From Saururus chinensis (taxonomy: Eukaryota; Streptophyta; Magnoliopsida; Piperales; Saururaceae): 64,000 nt of DNA. Position 1 is the stretch's first letter; every line of letters begins with the position of its first letter. The notes below the pieces were generated by a model, which was given only the letters and a program-made list of their open reading frames with translations, did no database searches and was not told the DNA's origin. The DNA lies in assembly GCA_035235625.1 (NCBI GenBank), contig CP141142.1, positions 28,220,995-28,284,994 of the forward strand, given 5' to 3'. Made by a program: the position numbers and the translations under genes. Of the stretch, positions 47,507-56,935 are shown piece after piece.

Positions 47507-47541
47507 CCAAACCGGGTCACTCGAGTAGTGACCCGGTTTGG
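47507..47541. repeat. Perfect 15-bp inverted repeat
   Basis: CCAAACCGGGTCACT and AGTGACCCGGTTTGG flank CGAGT. It marks the edge of the GC-rich module and could form a strong hairpin. Related ACCCGGGTTAA lies 20 bp upstream. Confidence 0.75.
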
Positions 47542-47559
47542 TAAATTTTTTTTTATTTA

Positions 47560-47976
47560 ATTTTTTTAGCTACGCTGCATAGGAGCGTCGCTAATACAAT
47601 TTTTATTTTTAAAATTTTTTAAATACTTTTAGCAACACATCTCTAAGCGTCGCTGATTATGATAAATTATTTTTTATTTTTAAGTAATTTTTTTATTATT
47701 TATTTAAATAATTAAATTTTTTTAAAAAGTAAAAAATATCTTTATTAGCGACGTATAATAAACATCGCTATTAGCATATTTAGCGATGGATATGAATAAG
47801 CGTCACTAATAATATACTAATAGCGACGTTTATTATACGTCGCTAATACATACTTTTAGTGACGCTTTTGAATATGCGTCGCTAATATGTAATAACGACG
47901 GCAGTTTTATCAACGTATTTAGCGACATTTTTTATACGTCGCTAATAATTATTAGCGACGTATAACAAGATATGTT
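47560..47976. repeat. Inner palindrome array at truncated end
   Basis: Units such as TAGCGACGTTTATTATACGT then CGCTAATAC occur up to about 47970. Gypsy protease sequence begins right after. Confidence 0.7.
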
Positions 47977-48540
47977 TGACATCCTCAAGTATCAATTATC
48001 ATGCCTTCACAATAGAAATGATATATACCCCTAAAGGATCTTGGTTTCCATGAAAACTAAAATTTTTATCTCTTTGCTTATGGAATATAATATTTTTCCT
48101 TTTACAATCTACTAAGGCCTTATTTTCAGCTAACCAATCCATTTCTAATATAACATCAAAGTCTGTCATACTGAAGAGTATAACATTAGCCTTCCATTCT
48201 TGGTTTTATAATGGTATAAACACATCTTGAAGAAATTTTTGGGTTATAAAAGTGTTTCCCATAGCAGTTGACACTTCTAAAATATATCATAGTTCCATAA
48301 TGAGATAACTAGTACTTAAAGCAAAATCATTGGATATAAAAGAATGTGTCGATCCTACACCTATTAAAACTTTAGCAATTTTATTAAAAATTAGAAGTGT
48401 ACCTTGTATAACTCTTATTTGTACCTTGTATAACGCTTATTGATGTTTGAGCTTCCTCTGTAGTGATGGCATAGATCCGGCCTTGAGCCTTAGGTTTTTG
48501 TTATGTCTTCTTTCCTCTTGGTTCTTCTTTTTAGGGCATT
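47977..48540 (-). pseudogene. gypsy aspartic protease relic
   Basis: The minus strand reads KVLIGVGSTHSFISNDFALS (about 48375-48315), where active copies have FDSGATHSFIS. The catalytic Asp is replaced. Later come DVILEMDWLAENKALVDCKR and IIFHKQRD, the usual GMDWL...VDC block. The frame ends in stops near 47990. Confidence 0.78.
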
Positions 48541-49400
48541 CTATAGTTTTATGCCTAAAATCCCCACATGCAAAGCATCACCTTTCATATTAGTAACAAA
48601 ATCCTGATGGATAAAATTAATTACATTTGGAACATTTCTCTATTTTCTTCTCCCCTTGAGTCTGGGTTGGTGGTCCAAAGGTCTTCTAAAATTTTTTATT
48701 TGCATTCTGTGTAGGGAACATCACTTTCTTCTTCTGGCCTTCAATTTCAAAACTACTGCTTTGCTGCGGTCCTTTCGTTCTGCCAAAAACTCATGATATT
48801 CTTTCTCCATCAGAGAAGCCAATTCCATAGCTCTAGCAGGAGTAGTAGGTTGAAATCCTACTATTCTATTGTGGGGTCCATTATTCAAACTCTAACAAAT
48901 TTCCAAGCTTTCTTTACCTTTGTAGGCCACACTTCAAGAATAAAGTGTTGTAGCTGCACGAATTCATTTTCATATTAAAATATTGTCATGTTTCTATGCT
49001 GATGGTCCAAGAATTATTTTTCTTTCTTTTCCTGAGCATAAGAGAAATACTTATTGTATAATACTTCTTTGAACTCTTCCTACTTGAAATTATCCTTATC
49101 AGGGAATAAATTTCTTTCTGCCAATGGCCACCAAAAGGATGTCTCTCCTGTCACTGCAAAAGTGTCTATGTCCACTTTCCTATTTTCAGGAACTTTCAAT
49201 GCTTTAAAAATTCTTTCAACCTTAAATGTCCATTTCTCAGTTGCTTCTTGTCCATCTTCTCTTGAGAATTCTGGAGCAATTTTCTTAAATCGACCAAGCA
49301 AGTTATCTTTTTCACTATGACTGCTTTCAACCACATCTATAGAGTTGCTTAAGCAATTAGGGCTAGGTTGAAATCCTAGAGCCTTTAGATGTTGGGTCAT
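48536..49400 (-). pseudogene. gypsy gag relic with CCHC zinc knuckle
   Basis: The open part 49400-49080 starts MTQHLKALGFQPSPN and includes DNLLGRFKKIAPEFSREDGQ, EATEKWTFKVERIFKALKVP and FAVTGETSFWWPLAER, the gag core with its WW pair. Downstream YNKYFSYAQEKK and the final zinc knuckle CFACGDFRHKTIECP (48536-48577; all four CCHC ligands present) are readable. Frame breaks make it non-functional. Confidence 0.8.
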
Positions 49401-49837
49401 TCTTCGAATTATTAGATCAAGGAAATAATCTATCTAATTTTCTGGTGCCCTTACACCCTGAACAAGGACATTCTCAACTTGGTTGGAATCATCTGTAATT
49501 ATACTTTTTACCATTATTAGACGTCATTTTGGGGTGTTAATAGATTGTAACTACCTTGAAGTCACAAATTTTTTTTTAAACAAACAGTATTTGTTTTTAA
49601 ACATTCCCTTACATATTCACATAAGTGCAAAAAAAGGTGTTTCAGACACACACACACATCAAAAATATTTACAAAGTGACTACACAACTTAAAAGCCAAA
49701 ACACATGCACACATTTTATTTTTCAGGGTCAGAGAAAGCCTTTCAAAGAAAGATTTTCTTCATTGGGCATTGATAGAAGTAGTGCCCTCGATGTTCACAA
49801 AATAGGCATATCTCTAGTAGATGCTTTGTGTACAACA

Positions 49838-50152
49838 TCAACCCTTTGCCCTTGTTAAGTCTTCAAGCCCTTTCTTCTTCCTCCTGCCGTTCCTCCTCCT
49901 CTTCTGAGGGTAACTCATTGAGGTCAAAGTTTTGTATAACATTTCCCCTTTCAAGTTATCCATCATCTTCTCTATGCATGGGTCTTTTTTGAACAATTCT
50001 CCCTCAGCTGGGTACTCCCAAGGAAGGTTCATCTCAGGTGGTTTGTCCATGATCAGGTCTCCCTCAAGGTAGTTCTCCTTGGTCGGGTTCTCCTTGAGGG
50101 GGTACTCCTCGGTCAATTCTTCCTCGAGGGGGTCCTCTTCAAATGAATCCAC
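49838..50152 (-). CDS. Glu-rich ORF between 5' LTR and gag
   Basis: A 104-codon ATG-started frame, MDSFEEDPLEEELTEEYPLK at its start, with tandem (E/D)(E/D)P / KENP(T)KEN-like repeats. It ends in a basic KRRRNGRRKKKG stretch. It lies in the leader between LTR and gag of the gypsy element. I do not recognise a family; it may be a decayed N-terminal extension of gag or sequence acquired by the element. Expression is doubtful. Confidence 0.3.
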   Translation of the reverse strand: MDSFEEDPLEEELTEEYPLKENPTKENYLEGDLIMDKPPEMNLPWEYPAEGELFKKDPCIEKMMDNLKGEMLYKTLTSMSYPQKRRRNGRRKKKGLEDLTRAKG

Positions 50153-50344
50153 CTTGAGTGGGTCCTTCTCATGTGAACTTTCATCAGAAATCTAAATCAA
50201 GGTTGGCAAGTTAGAAATGTTTATCACTTCCTCTACATCATCATTATCACTTTGGCATAAAACAACATTTAGATTAGGTTCATTTGAAGCAGCTAAGGTT
50301 TTTGTCACGAAAGCTTCCATTGAAGTTCCACTTATTTTTTCTTC

Positions 50345-51512
50345 TTTTGCTTCAAACTAATCATTTAAGAAAACAATTTAGAAACTGAATTAGAGATTTC
50401 TAGTTTGTCTAATGATGATAAATCCAGAAGTCGTGATATCGAACGACATTCCCCCGAGCACTCATGGGGCATTGAGAGGCTAAAAAAGTTAGTAGCTTTC
50501 CCATGATCCCATGCATGTGCCATATCGATTATTTTTCTTAGTGGGTAATAAAGAGTCATGCTTCAATAGCTTTTGGACTTTATACCAAATAACTACCCTT
50601 CAAATCAGATCAGAATTATCCAGAAAATACACACACCAAAACATAAAGAGATGCACAGAAGACATTTCACAAATATAACATTCCAAAGAAAATAAACCAA
50701 ATAAGTATAATTGAACAAAAATACTTTTTAAAAAATTAAGTCTGCAAGCATAGCATCAGTTTAGAGTTTCAGACTCCCTATCTTGAACATAGAGTACAAT
50801 TTCATGGCTGAAAAAGGCTTCAAACAAAAAAATTGACCCCATTCTAAGTTAAAATGGCTTAGATTGGAAGAAAAGAAGTTAAAGGAGTGATAGAAGCGAA
50901 AAAATTCATTTCGTTAAAGGATCTGGGTTCGGAATTTATAGCTGAACCCATGAATCATGAAAGCTGAACTTGCAACACATGTTATGGACGCATCATGAGC
51001 GGTTTCACTGCATGAACTGAACGGAATGAGCATGTCATGCAGTCGCTCCGTGAGATGTAGGATCACCACGTGGCCCTGTGCACAACTGTATCAGCATCAA
51101 ATGTAGCACACCACATTGCTAAAGCAATCCTTGCATCGGCCTGCATCAGACCCCATAAAAAATTGTTTTTTTAGTTCCAAAATTTCAAATGACAATATCT
51201 TTTCAACCATAAGTCAGAATCGTGTGATCTTAGTACTGATGAACACATATCAATAGGCCCTTTAAAACTAGCCCACTCATGAATAGGTTATCCTGTTGTT
51301 TGTTAGTGGGTCCTGCCCATGAGGCACACTTCTTGATTCCATAACTCACAGCTCTAATGTCCGATTCAAGTGATTTATGGGCCGTTACACTTATCTTTTA
51401 GAGCTCTACTACAAACCTTTAAAAAATTTATCTAAGATAATATTTTACTAATAAAATTTACTAAAAAATCTATCATTGGTTTTAAAAACACCGAAAAATC
51501 TAGGCTGTTACA
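50345..51512 (-). repeat. 5' LTR of the gypsy element
   Basis: Partner of 39180-40329. On the + strand it ends TAGGCTGTTACA at 51512. Divergence from its partner is substantial, including indels. Confidence 0.72.
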
Positions 51513-53212
51513 TCCTCCTTCTTAACTATGTAGAGTTTTGATGGAATAGGAGTCTAGGAGATGTTAAGAAAATCCGAAAATGTTAGCATCAACCTTGTAC
51601 ATTAACTGAAGGAAGAAAGTGAATCCCCATATGTAATTGTCAATCTCATACATTTTTTAATTTTATCACTTAAACTATTCAAACCATAAACATGTTGATG
51701 CCCGCATTGATGAAACCAAAATTCACTAGTGAATGGTCGTTGCGTCATCATTTTTTGATAGTAGCATCCAATATTTTGTCAACATTACCTTCGACATGCT
51801 GATGTCAACATCGACAAATTTTAAAAAAGTAGATGTGTTCTCTCTTTTTATTCACACAATATATGCAAAAATTACCTTAATGTCATTGTGTGTCACATCC
51901 TTCCCTCCTTATGTAGAGGCAAATATAGGTATGTAACATTATTTCCCTATTCTTGTAATGCCTAGGACATTTTAATAATGAATTTTTTAAAATTTGTGAC
52001 CGTCAAAAAATTCACCAATGCTTATGTGAGTACATTGTTGAAACCAATAAAATCAGTTGCACTAAAACTATGGGTGGGTAGGGCAGTTAAAGGATGGTGG
52101 GTTCTATTATGCTCCTTAAAAAGTATAAATCCCACAAAATCAAGGATTTTCCTTGATCCAAAAGAATCTAGAGAGTCCTTCATAGAGTGAAAGACCATAG
52201 TCAAGTACTTTAATAGAGATTACAAAAAGATAAATATCGGCGGAGTGCATACTAATGGGCATGTCAAAAATGAAGAGCAGAAAAAGAATCCATTGGCAAA
52301 GCCTTATTTATTGGTAGGATATATAAATCTAAATGTTATTTTTCTAAGTTTTCATTTGAGAAAGACATGTATATAACACTTGTGACAATGCTATGTTAAG
52401 CATAATGTGTGTGTTCAAAAAATATTCTCCAAATTTCAAAAGATGCAAGTGTGGGTTGGTTTCAAAGATTTTTGACCAAGAATAACTTTATCATGTGTTA
52501 ATTTATGATTTACAAATGTTTTGGTTAATCCATGGGTGTTTGTCCATTGTGGCAATGATTTGATACTATGCTATGATCACCAATGTCACCACATATGTGT
52601 CAGTGGGGTTTCATTGATAAGGAAAAGACAAACTATTCCTAGCTTCAACCTTCCAAAAGGCACATCATTATAGAAGACAATTCTCACTGTTGACAGAAAC
52701 CAACATGTAGTTGAAAATGCTATTGGCCACAATGCTGACACCTACACATTGGTGGGATAACCGACTAGAGTTTGGTTTGTGCTTTTGAAATGATATTTTC
52801 TAGGGCCATCATTGGTCAACTATTTTCTCCACATATTAGGCCTTATACTACCTTTTCTTGGATAGGAAAGTAGGTCCCACTTGACAACTTTGACATTTAG
52901 TTTTCCTCATTCAATCATAAGTGGTCTAAGGTTTATAGGTGAAAAGAAAGTGATGTAAAAATGTCACTATCTTTTTTCATGCTCTCTCCTCGTCCTAAGC
53001 TGAGTGTAAGGAATACTTAGGGACCATTCAATTTCCAGATTAACAGTGCACATGCTAGTACATATTAGCTTCAGTGCACTAGTGTGTGTGTGTATCATAG
53101 ATCTCATAGATGGTTGACCCTAAGGTGTTTCTTAAGTTGGGTACACAGTAAGTGAGGAGCATTAAAAACTTTTCCCATCTCTTTCCTTGCTATGAATGAT
53201 TCAGTGCTATAT
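51513..53212. other. No gene recognised
   Basis: Intergenic DNA. Words such as CATGTTGATGCC, CGACATGCTGATG and CATCGACAAATT (51690-51830) recur elsewhere in the window and point to decayed LTR material. Confidence 0.35.
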
Positions 53213-53691
53213 GTTTTAAAACTTAGACCAGACTAACCTTTTAGACTAGGTTTAACCGAACCTCGTGTACAAGCCGGACTGGTCCTCCTCACTGGGCGGG
53301 TTAGTCCACTTAGATTAGAATGAGTGAAAAAAAAATGTTAAAGGCAGGATTTGAAGTGGACTAGACTCAACTAGCTACATAGAAGCACTAACCATCTCTA
53401 CTGCATTAATTACATAGTATATATATTATTAACTTATATATTTAGTATAATTTTAATTAAAATTATGATGAAATTTTTTATGCAGGATTAAAAACAGAGC
53501 TTAGCCAACAATGTATGGTCGAGACGCTAACCATCTATATTAACTATTTTATTGTTATTTTATATTAATAATTAATATATTTTATATATTTTTGGAGTTT
53601 TACTGCTCATTCTCAATTCGGGCTCACCTACAGTTAAACCTGATTGAGCCCGGCCATTCAACCGGGTCAACGGCGGGCTGGGTTTTAAAAC
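53213..53691. mobile_element. MITE-like element next to the PPR gene
   Basis: GTTTTAAAAC occurs at both edges (53213-53222 and 53682-53691). The reverse-complemented right end continues CCAGCCCGCCGTTGACCCGG, related in style to the left-end GACCAGACTAACC...GGACTGG sequence. The middle is AT-rich. The right edge is 70 bp from the PPR start codon, so it may form part of that gene's promoter or leader. Confidence 0.45.
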
Positions 53692-53761
53692 GTTGTCCGT
53701 TTCTTTTAGTGCCAAAAATAACTTTACTCGGCTCCCTCCCTCGCTCTCCCCTCGATTGCCC

Positions 53762-55492
53762 ATGCCTTGTTGCGCGATTTTTGCCCCTGACGCCTCATCC
53801 TCATCCTCATCCTCATCCTCATCCCCATCTCCGATTCCTCCTCGTTCCTTTGCACTTCAATCTCATGGAAACATCTATTGCAAAGCGAAGTCGGATGCCA
53901 TCTTATCTACGTTGTACAGAACTCAGGTAACATTTATACACTCCACAACGCGCTGTTTACATGGTAGCAAACTCCAGCAGTTGGGTTTTGCAAGAGTTAC
54001 TGAATTAACTGGAAGAGGACCTTTCGGAGGTAAAATTTTGGGCACTGGTGAGGGAATTAGTGAATTGGGTGTTCTTAATAATGCCAAGGAGTTCATTGGA
54101 TTGACAAATCAAGAGGCTGTTGGAGTTTCTGTTACAAGTACAGGAGATGAAAGGGTTGTTGATGAGGCAAGGAGGAAACCTGTTGGTTTTGCTGAGAAAG
54201 ATTATGGGATGGGAATTGACCAGTCGGTAAAGCATTTACATAAGTTACCTGCTGAAGAACTATTAGAAATGTTCAATTTTTCTGGCGAGTTTCCTTCAAT
54301 TTATGACTTCAACAATCTGCTTGCTGCTCTTGTCAAAGCTGGGAAACTTCAGTATGCTGTAAATTTGTTTCATGAATTATCATTTTACAGGTTGTCGCCT
54401 GATCCCAGAACATTTTCACTTATGGTCCGGTGTTTTTGTAAAAAGAATGAGCCAGACATGGCTACAATAATGTTGCATAACATGATGGAACTGGGGTGTT
54501 GTCCAAATGTTATAACTTTTACTGTTCTTATCGATTCATTTTGCAAAAAGGGGAAGTTGCAAAAAGCATTTGGACTACTCGAGACCATGAGTAAAATTGG
54601 TTGTGAACCTACTGTTTGGACCTACAATTGCTTGATTAAGGGATTGTGTTTTGTTGGTAGATTAGAGAAAGCCTTTAAATTATTGATTGAAATGAAAGAA
54701 GGGTTAAAAAAACCTGACATCTATACTTATACTTTGATGATGGATGGCTTTGGCAAGGTGGGCCGGTCGGATGAAGGGATGGAACTGCTGGAAGAGGCTA
54801 TAACTATGGGTTTAAAGCCAACTGTGCAAACTTTCAACACTCTCTTCACAGGGTACTGTAAGGAAGGCAGGCCTTTGGAAGGGATTAAACTTCTGCACTT
54901 GATGGATGATCAGGGCTGTCGACCTGATTACATCAGCTACTGCACTTTGTTGCATGGTTTGTTAAAATGGAACCGAAGTCTGGCAGGATTAGAGGTTTAT
55001 AAAGTGATGTCTGATGCTGGTTTTGTACCTAATGAAGAAATGATGAACACTCTTCTGAGAAGAGTTTGTAGAAAGTCGTTTGGTAACAGGAAATTGGTAG
55101 ATTGTGTTGAGACACTTTGCCATAGGATGAAGGAAATTGGTTATAGTCTTAGTCCTTGTACGTACTGCTTTGTTATTGAAGCCTTTTCATGCAGAGGTCA
55201 GACCTACAAAGCTCTTAGCAAATTACATGAAATGGTAAGCCTGGGTTACACTCCAGAAAAAATCACTTTCAATTGTGTTATCCGGGCGCTTTGTAGTGAA
55301 GGGAAAGTTACTAAGGCATGGCTTGTCTTGATGCTTATGGTGGATAGAAGTGTAATACCAGATCAAATTTCATTTGGTTCTTTGGTTAGCAAGTTGAATC
55401 AGGAACGGAGGTGGTTGGATGCCTGTAAGGTGGATGGTTATGCATTAAAACTAGGTGTTTACCCTGTTTGGAAGGTAAGATCTGCTAGATGA
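53762..55492 (+). CDS. P-class pentatricopeptide repeat protein
   Basis: A 576-residue frame from ATG 53762; a longer frame upstream has no ATG. Residues 1-178 lack PPR motifs. They begin MPCCAIFAPDA with a Ser10 run (12-21, from a TCATCC microsatellite) and basic residues, consistent with an organelle transit peptide. Eleven tandem motifs follow: ten of 35 residues at 180-214, 215-249, 250-284, 285-319, 320-354, 355-389, 390-424, 465-499, 500-534 and 535-569, and one irregular 40-residue motif at 425-464. A typical one is VWTYNCLIKGLCFVGRLEKA. There is no E, DYW or SMR domain, so it is P class. Such proteins bind organellar RNA and act in stability, splicing or translation. The target is unknown. 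AAG|GTAAGA at 55472-55480 may be a splice donor, which would alter the last five codons. Confidence 0.92.
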   Translation: MPCCAIFAPDASSSSSSSSSSPSPIPPRSFALQSHGNIYCKAKSDAILSTLYRTQVTFIHSTTRCLHGSKLQQLGFARVTELTGRGPFGGKILGTGEGISELGVLNNAKEFIGLTNQEAVGVSVTSTGDERVVDEARRKPVGFAEKDYGMGIDQSVKHLHKLPAEELLEMFNFSGEFPSIYDFNNLLAALVKAGKLQYAVNLFHELSFYRLSPDPRTFSLMVRCFCKKNEPDMATIMLHNMMELGCCPNVITFTVLIDSFCKKGKLQKAFGLLETMSKIGCEPTVWTYNCLIKGLCFVGRLEKAFKLLIEMKEGLKKPDIYTYTLMMDGFGKVGRSDEGMELLEEAITMGLKPTVQTFNTLFTGYCKEGRPLEGIKLLHLMDDQGCRPDYISYCTLLHGLLKWNRSLAGLEVYKVMSDAGFVPNEEMMNTLLRRVCRKSFGNRKLVDCVETLCHRMKEIGYSLSPCTYCFVIEAFSCRGQTYKALSKLHEMVSLGYTPEKITFNCVIRALCSEGKVTKAWLVLMLMVDRSVIPDQISFGSLVSKLNQERRWLDACKVDGYALKLGVYPVWKVRSAR

Positions 55493-55583
55493 CGAAGTGA
55501 TGTTGAAAATACTCAGGGAATCATAACAGGAAACATGTAAAAGAAAAAAAATCTGTAGTTGATTTCGTTTTTTATCTCTTCAG
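55475..55583 (+). other. Possible 109-bp intron at the PPR 3' end
   Basis: A donor GTAAGA follows a codon boundary after Lys571, and an acceptor follows TTTTTTATCTCTTCAG. If spliced, the C-terminus becomes KIENNEIHISKRH with a stop at 55623-55625, replacing VRSAR. Not spliced, the stop is at 55490-55492. Transcripts would decide. Confidence 0.4.
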
Positions 55584-56107
55584 AAGATTGAAAACAATGA
55601 AATTCACATATCTAAGAGGCATTAACGGTGTATTTCTAGAGGCCAAATACTTGTACGTATTTATAATTTGGGGGCTTTTGTGTGGTCCGTTTAAGGCAGG
55701 TGTATTTGGTAAACTATAACTGCTTCAATTGTGAAGGAAAAGTGGTAGAAAATCTCTGGAAGTCTCCATCCATTCTTCTTCAGAAAAAAAATGAAGAGGA
55801 AAAAGATTCTTTAAGTCTTCAGCTCTGATATATCAAAAAGGTACTTCATGTTTCAAGTTATATTTTAAGAAATGTTTGGCTATGTATTGAGTTCTTAAAA
55901 GTACAAATTGACAATGGTGAAGTGTAGATCAGTGCAGGCATAACATGGTTATTTTAGTCAGAATGAGAGCAGGGGAGCAACTGTATGAAGGTGCTAGTAT
56001 TGCGAAGGTAGAGATGTATTTTACCTTTTGTTTGCAATTATCACAACAACATATGATTCAAAGTTCAAGCATATCATTTTGGATTACATTTTTGGAGGCT
56101 TTTTAAA
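55584..56107. other. PPR 3' flank, probable UTR and spacer
   Basis: AT-rich, no further gene. The first part probably holds the 3' UTR; no clear polyadenylation site could be fixed. Confidence 0.35.
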
Positions 56108-56263
56108 GGATAAGGAGCTTGCCACCCCCTACTTTATCCAGCCCACCCTCTTAACATAGTCGGTAAATATCCACCATCTGTATATATCAGGCTGGTGGAT
56201 ATCTACCGACTATATAAAAGTGGGGTGGGTGGGATAAAGTAAGGGGTCGCAAACTTCTCATCC
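56108..56263. mobile_element. 156-bp MITE with 9-bp target duplication (MULE-like)
   Basis: Perfect direct repeat CTTTTTAAA at 56099-56107 and 56264-56272. The ends are inverted: GGATAAGGAGCTTGC and the complement of GGATGAGAAGTTTGC. The arms include GGTAAATATCCACC pairing with GGTGGATATCTACC, so nearly all of it folds back. A 9-bp duplication is characteristic of Mutator-like transposition. Confidence 0.75.
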
Positions 56264-56735
56264 CTTTTTAAATAACCTACAATAGTTGCTGTGATTATGT
56301 ATTGGTCATACGGAAGTAGTCAATGTTTCCATGATTATGTATGGGAAATTTGTGATAATATGTACAGATGTTAAATTTGTGTTTGGAATACGGTGGATGT
56401 ACTTGCTGCTGACCTAGTCATGGTGTTCCAATCTTGAAAAACCATTGAATTGGTGATTTAAAGTCAAAGGAAGGGTATTGGAATTACCTCTCCAATCTTA
56501 TCTTACTAACATTCCTGGCAACGGGCTCCAATCAAGAAGATTACAATAATGTTACATTGATTACATTAATTACAGCAATCAAGGGAGGAAGACTCGGTCA
56601 ATTAGTTGCATGATAGATTGATCGAGTGGATGACTATCTCTTCTTTCCATTTAGCAGTCTCAATCGGAAACTTGATGCAAGAGCAAATGACAGTCCACGA
56701 TCTGGTGGAGGTGGATCATCAAGTATGCCTAACAT
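56264..56735. other. No gene recognised
   Basis: Short intergenic stretch with no clear frame or repeat. CAATCTTATCTTACTAAC and later words may belong to the outer side of the LTR relic that follows. Confidence 0.3.
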
Positions 56736-56935
56736 CCCCCTTCTCCAAGATTAAGGTGGTTGAAGGCCAATATTAAGCTTGTCATTGAGCAATAAGAAGC
56801 ATGGGGTATCCAAATATGTCTGCCAACATTCTAGTCCCCCTTCTCCAAGATTAAGGTGGTTGAAGGCCAATATTAAGCTTGTCATTGAGCAATAAGAAGC
56901 ATGGGGTATCCAAATATGTCTGCCAACATTCTAGT
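56736..56935. repeat. Exact 100-bp tandem duplication
   Basis: 56736-56835 and 56836-56935 are identical base for base (start CCCCCTTCTCCAAGATTAAG, end CTGCCAACATTCTAGT). Perfect identity inside a decayed LTR relic means it is recent, or an assembly error. Confidence 0.85.

Larger units (their letters stand above)
43015..47976 (+). mobile_element. CACTA-like element, 5 kb, modular, right terminus lost
   Basis: Starts CACTACAACAAAAC at 43015 inside gypsy pol. Order: palindrome array (43030-43570), GA tract (43620-44150), AT/palindromes, GA tract (44425-44555), palindromes, GC-rich promoter-like module (44660-45010), GA tracts (45010-45065, 45335-46025, 46095-46465). A second palindrome array (46480-46690), a second GC-rich module (46700-47500) and a last palindrome array (47560-47965) follow. 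No transposase frame. The expected TTTTGTTGTAGTG right end is missing: palindromes stop at about 47976 and gypsy protease sequence follows. Comparison with normal gypsy proteins suggests several tens of codons between protease and RT are also gone, so the right junction is a deletion. Confidence 0.75.
38780..51512 (-). mobile_element. Degenerate Ty3/gypsy element (gag-PR-RT-RH-INT), minus strand
   Basis: Read on the minus strand: 5' LTR (51512 down to about 50345), Glu-rich ORF, gag (to about 48540), protease (about 48400-47990), RT (43010-41940), RNase H (about 41940-41700), integrase (41700-40400) and 3' LTR (40329 down to about 38780-39180). Both LTRs end on the + strand in GTTACA, so the element starts TGTAACA. 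The LTRs differ by many substitutions and indels, showing old age. A CACTA-like element (43015-47976) separates protease and RT. Gene order PR-RT-RH-INT is gypsy type. Numerous stops and frameshifts rule out activity. Confidence 0.85.

Noticed and set aside
53693-53761. Earlier start of the PPR protein upstream of 53762
   Set aside because: The extra 23 codons begin with TTG, not ATG; nuclear plant genes normally start at ATG, and 53762 is the first in frame.
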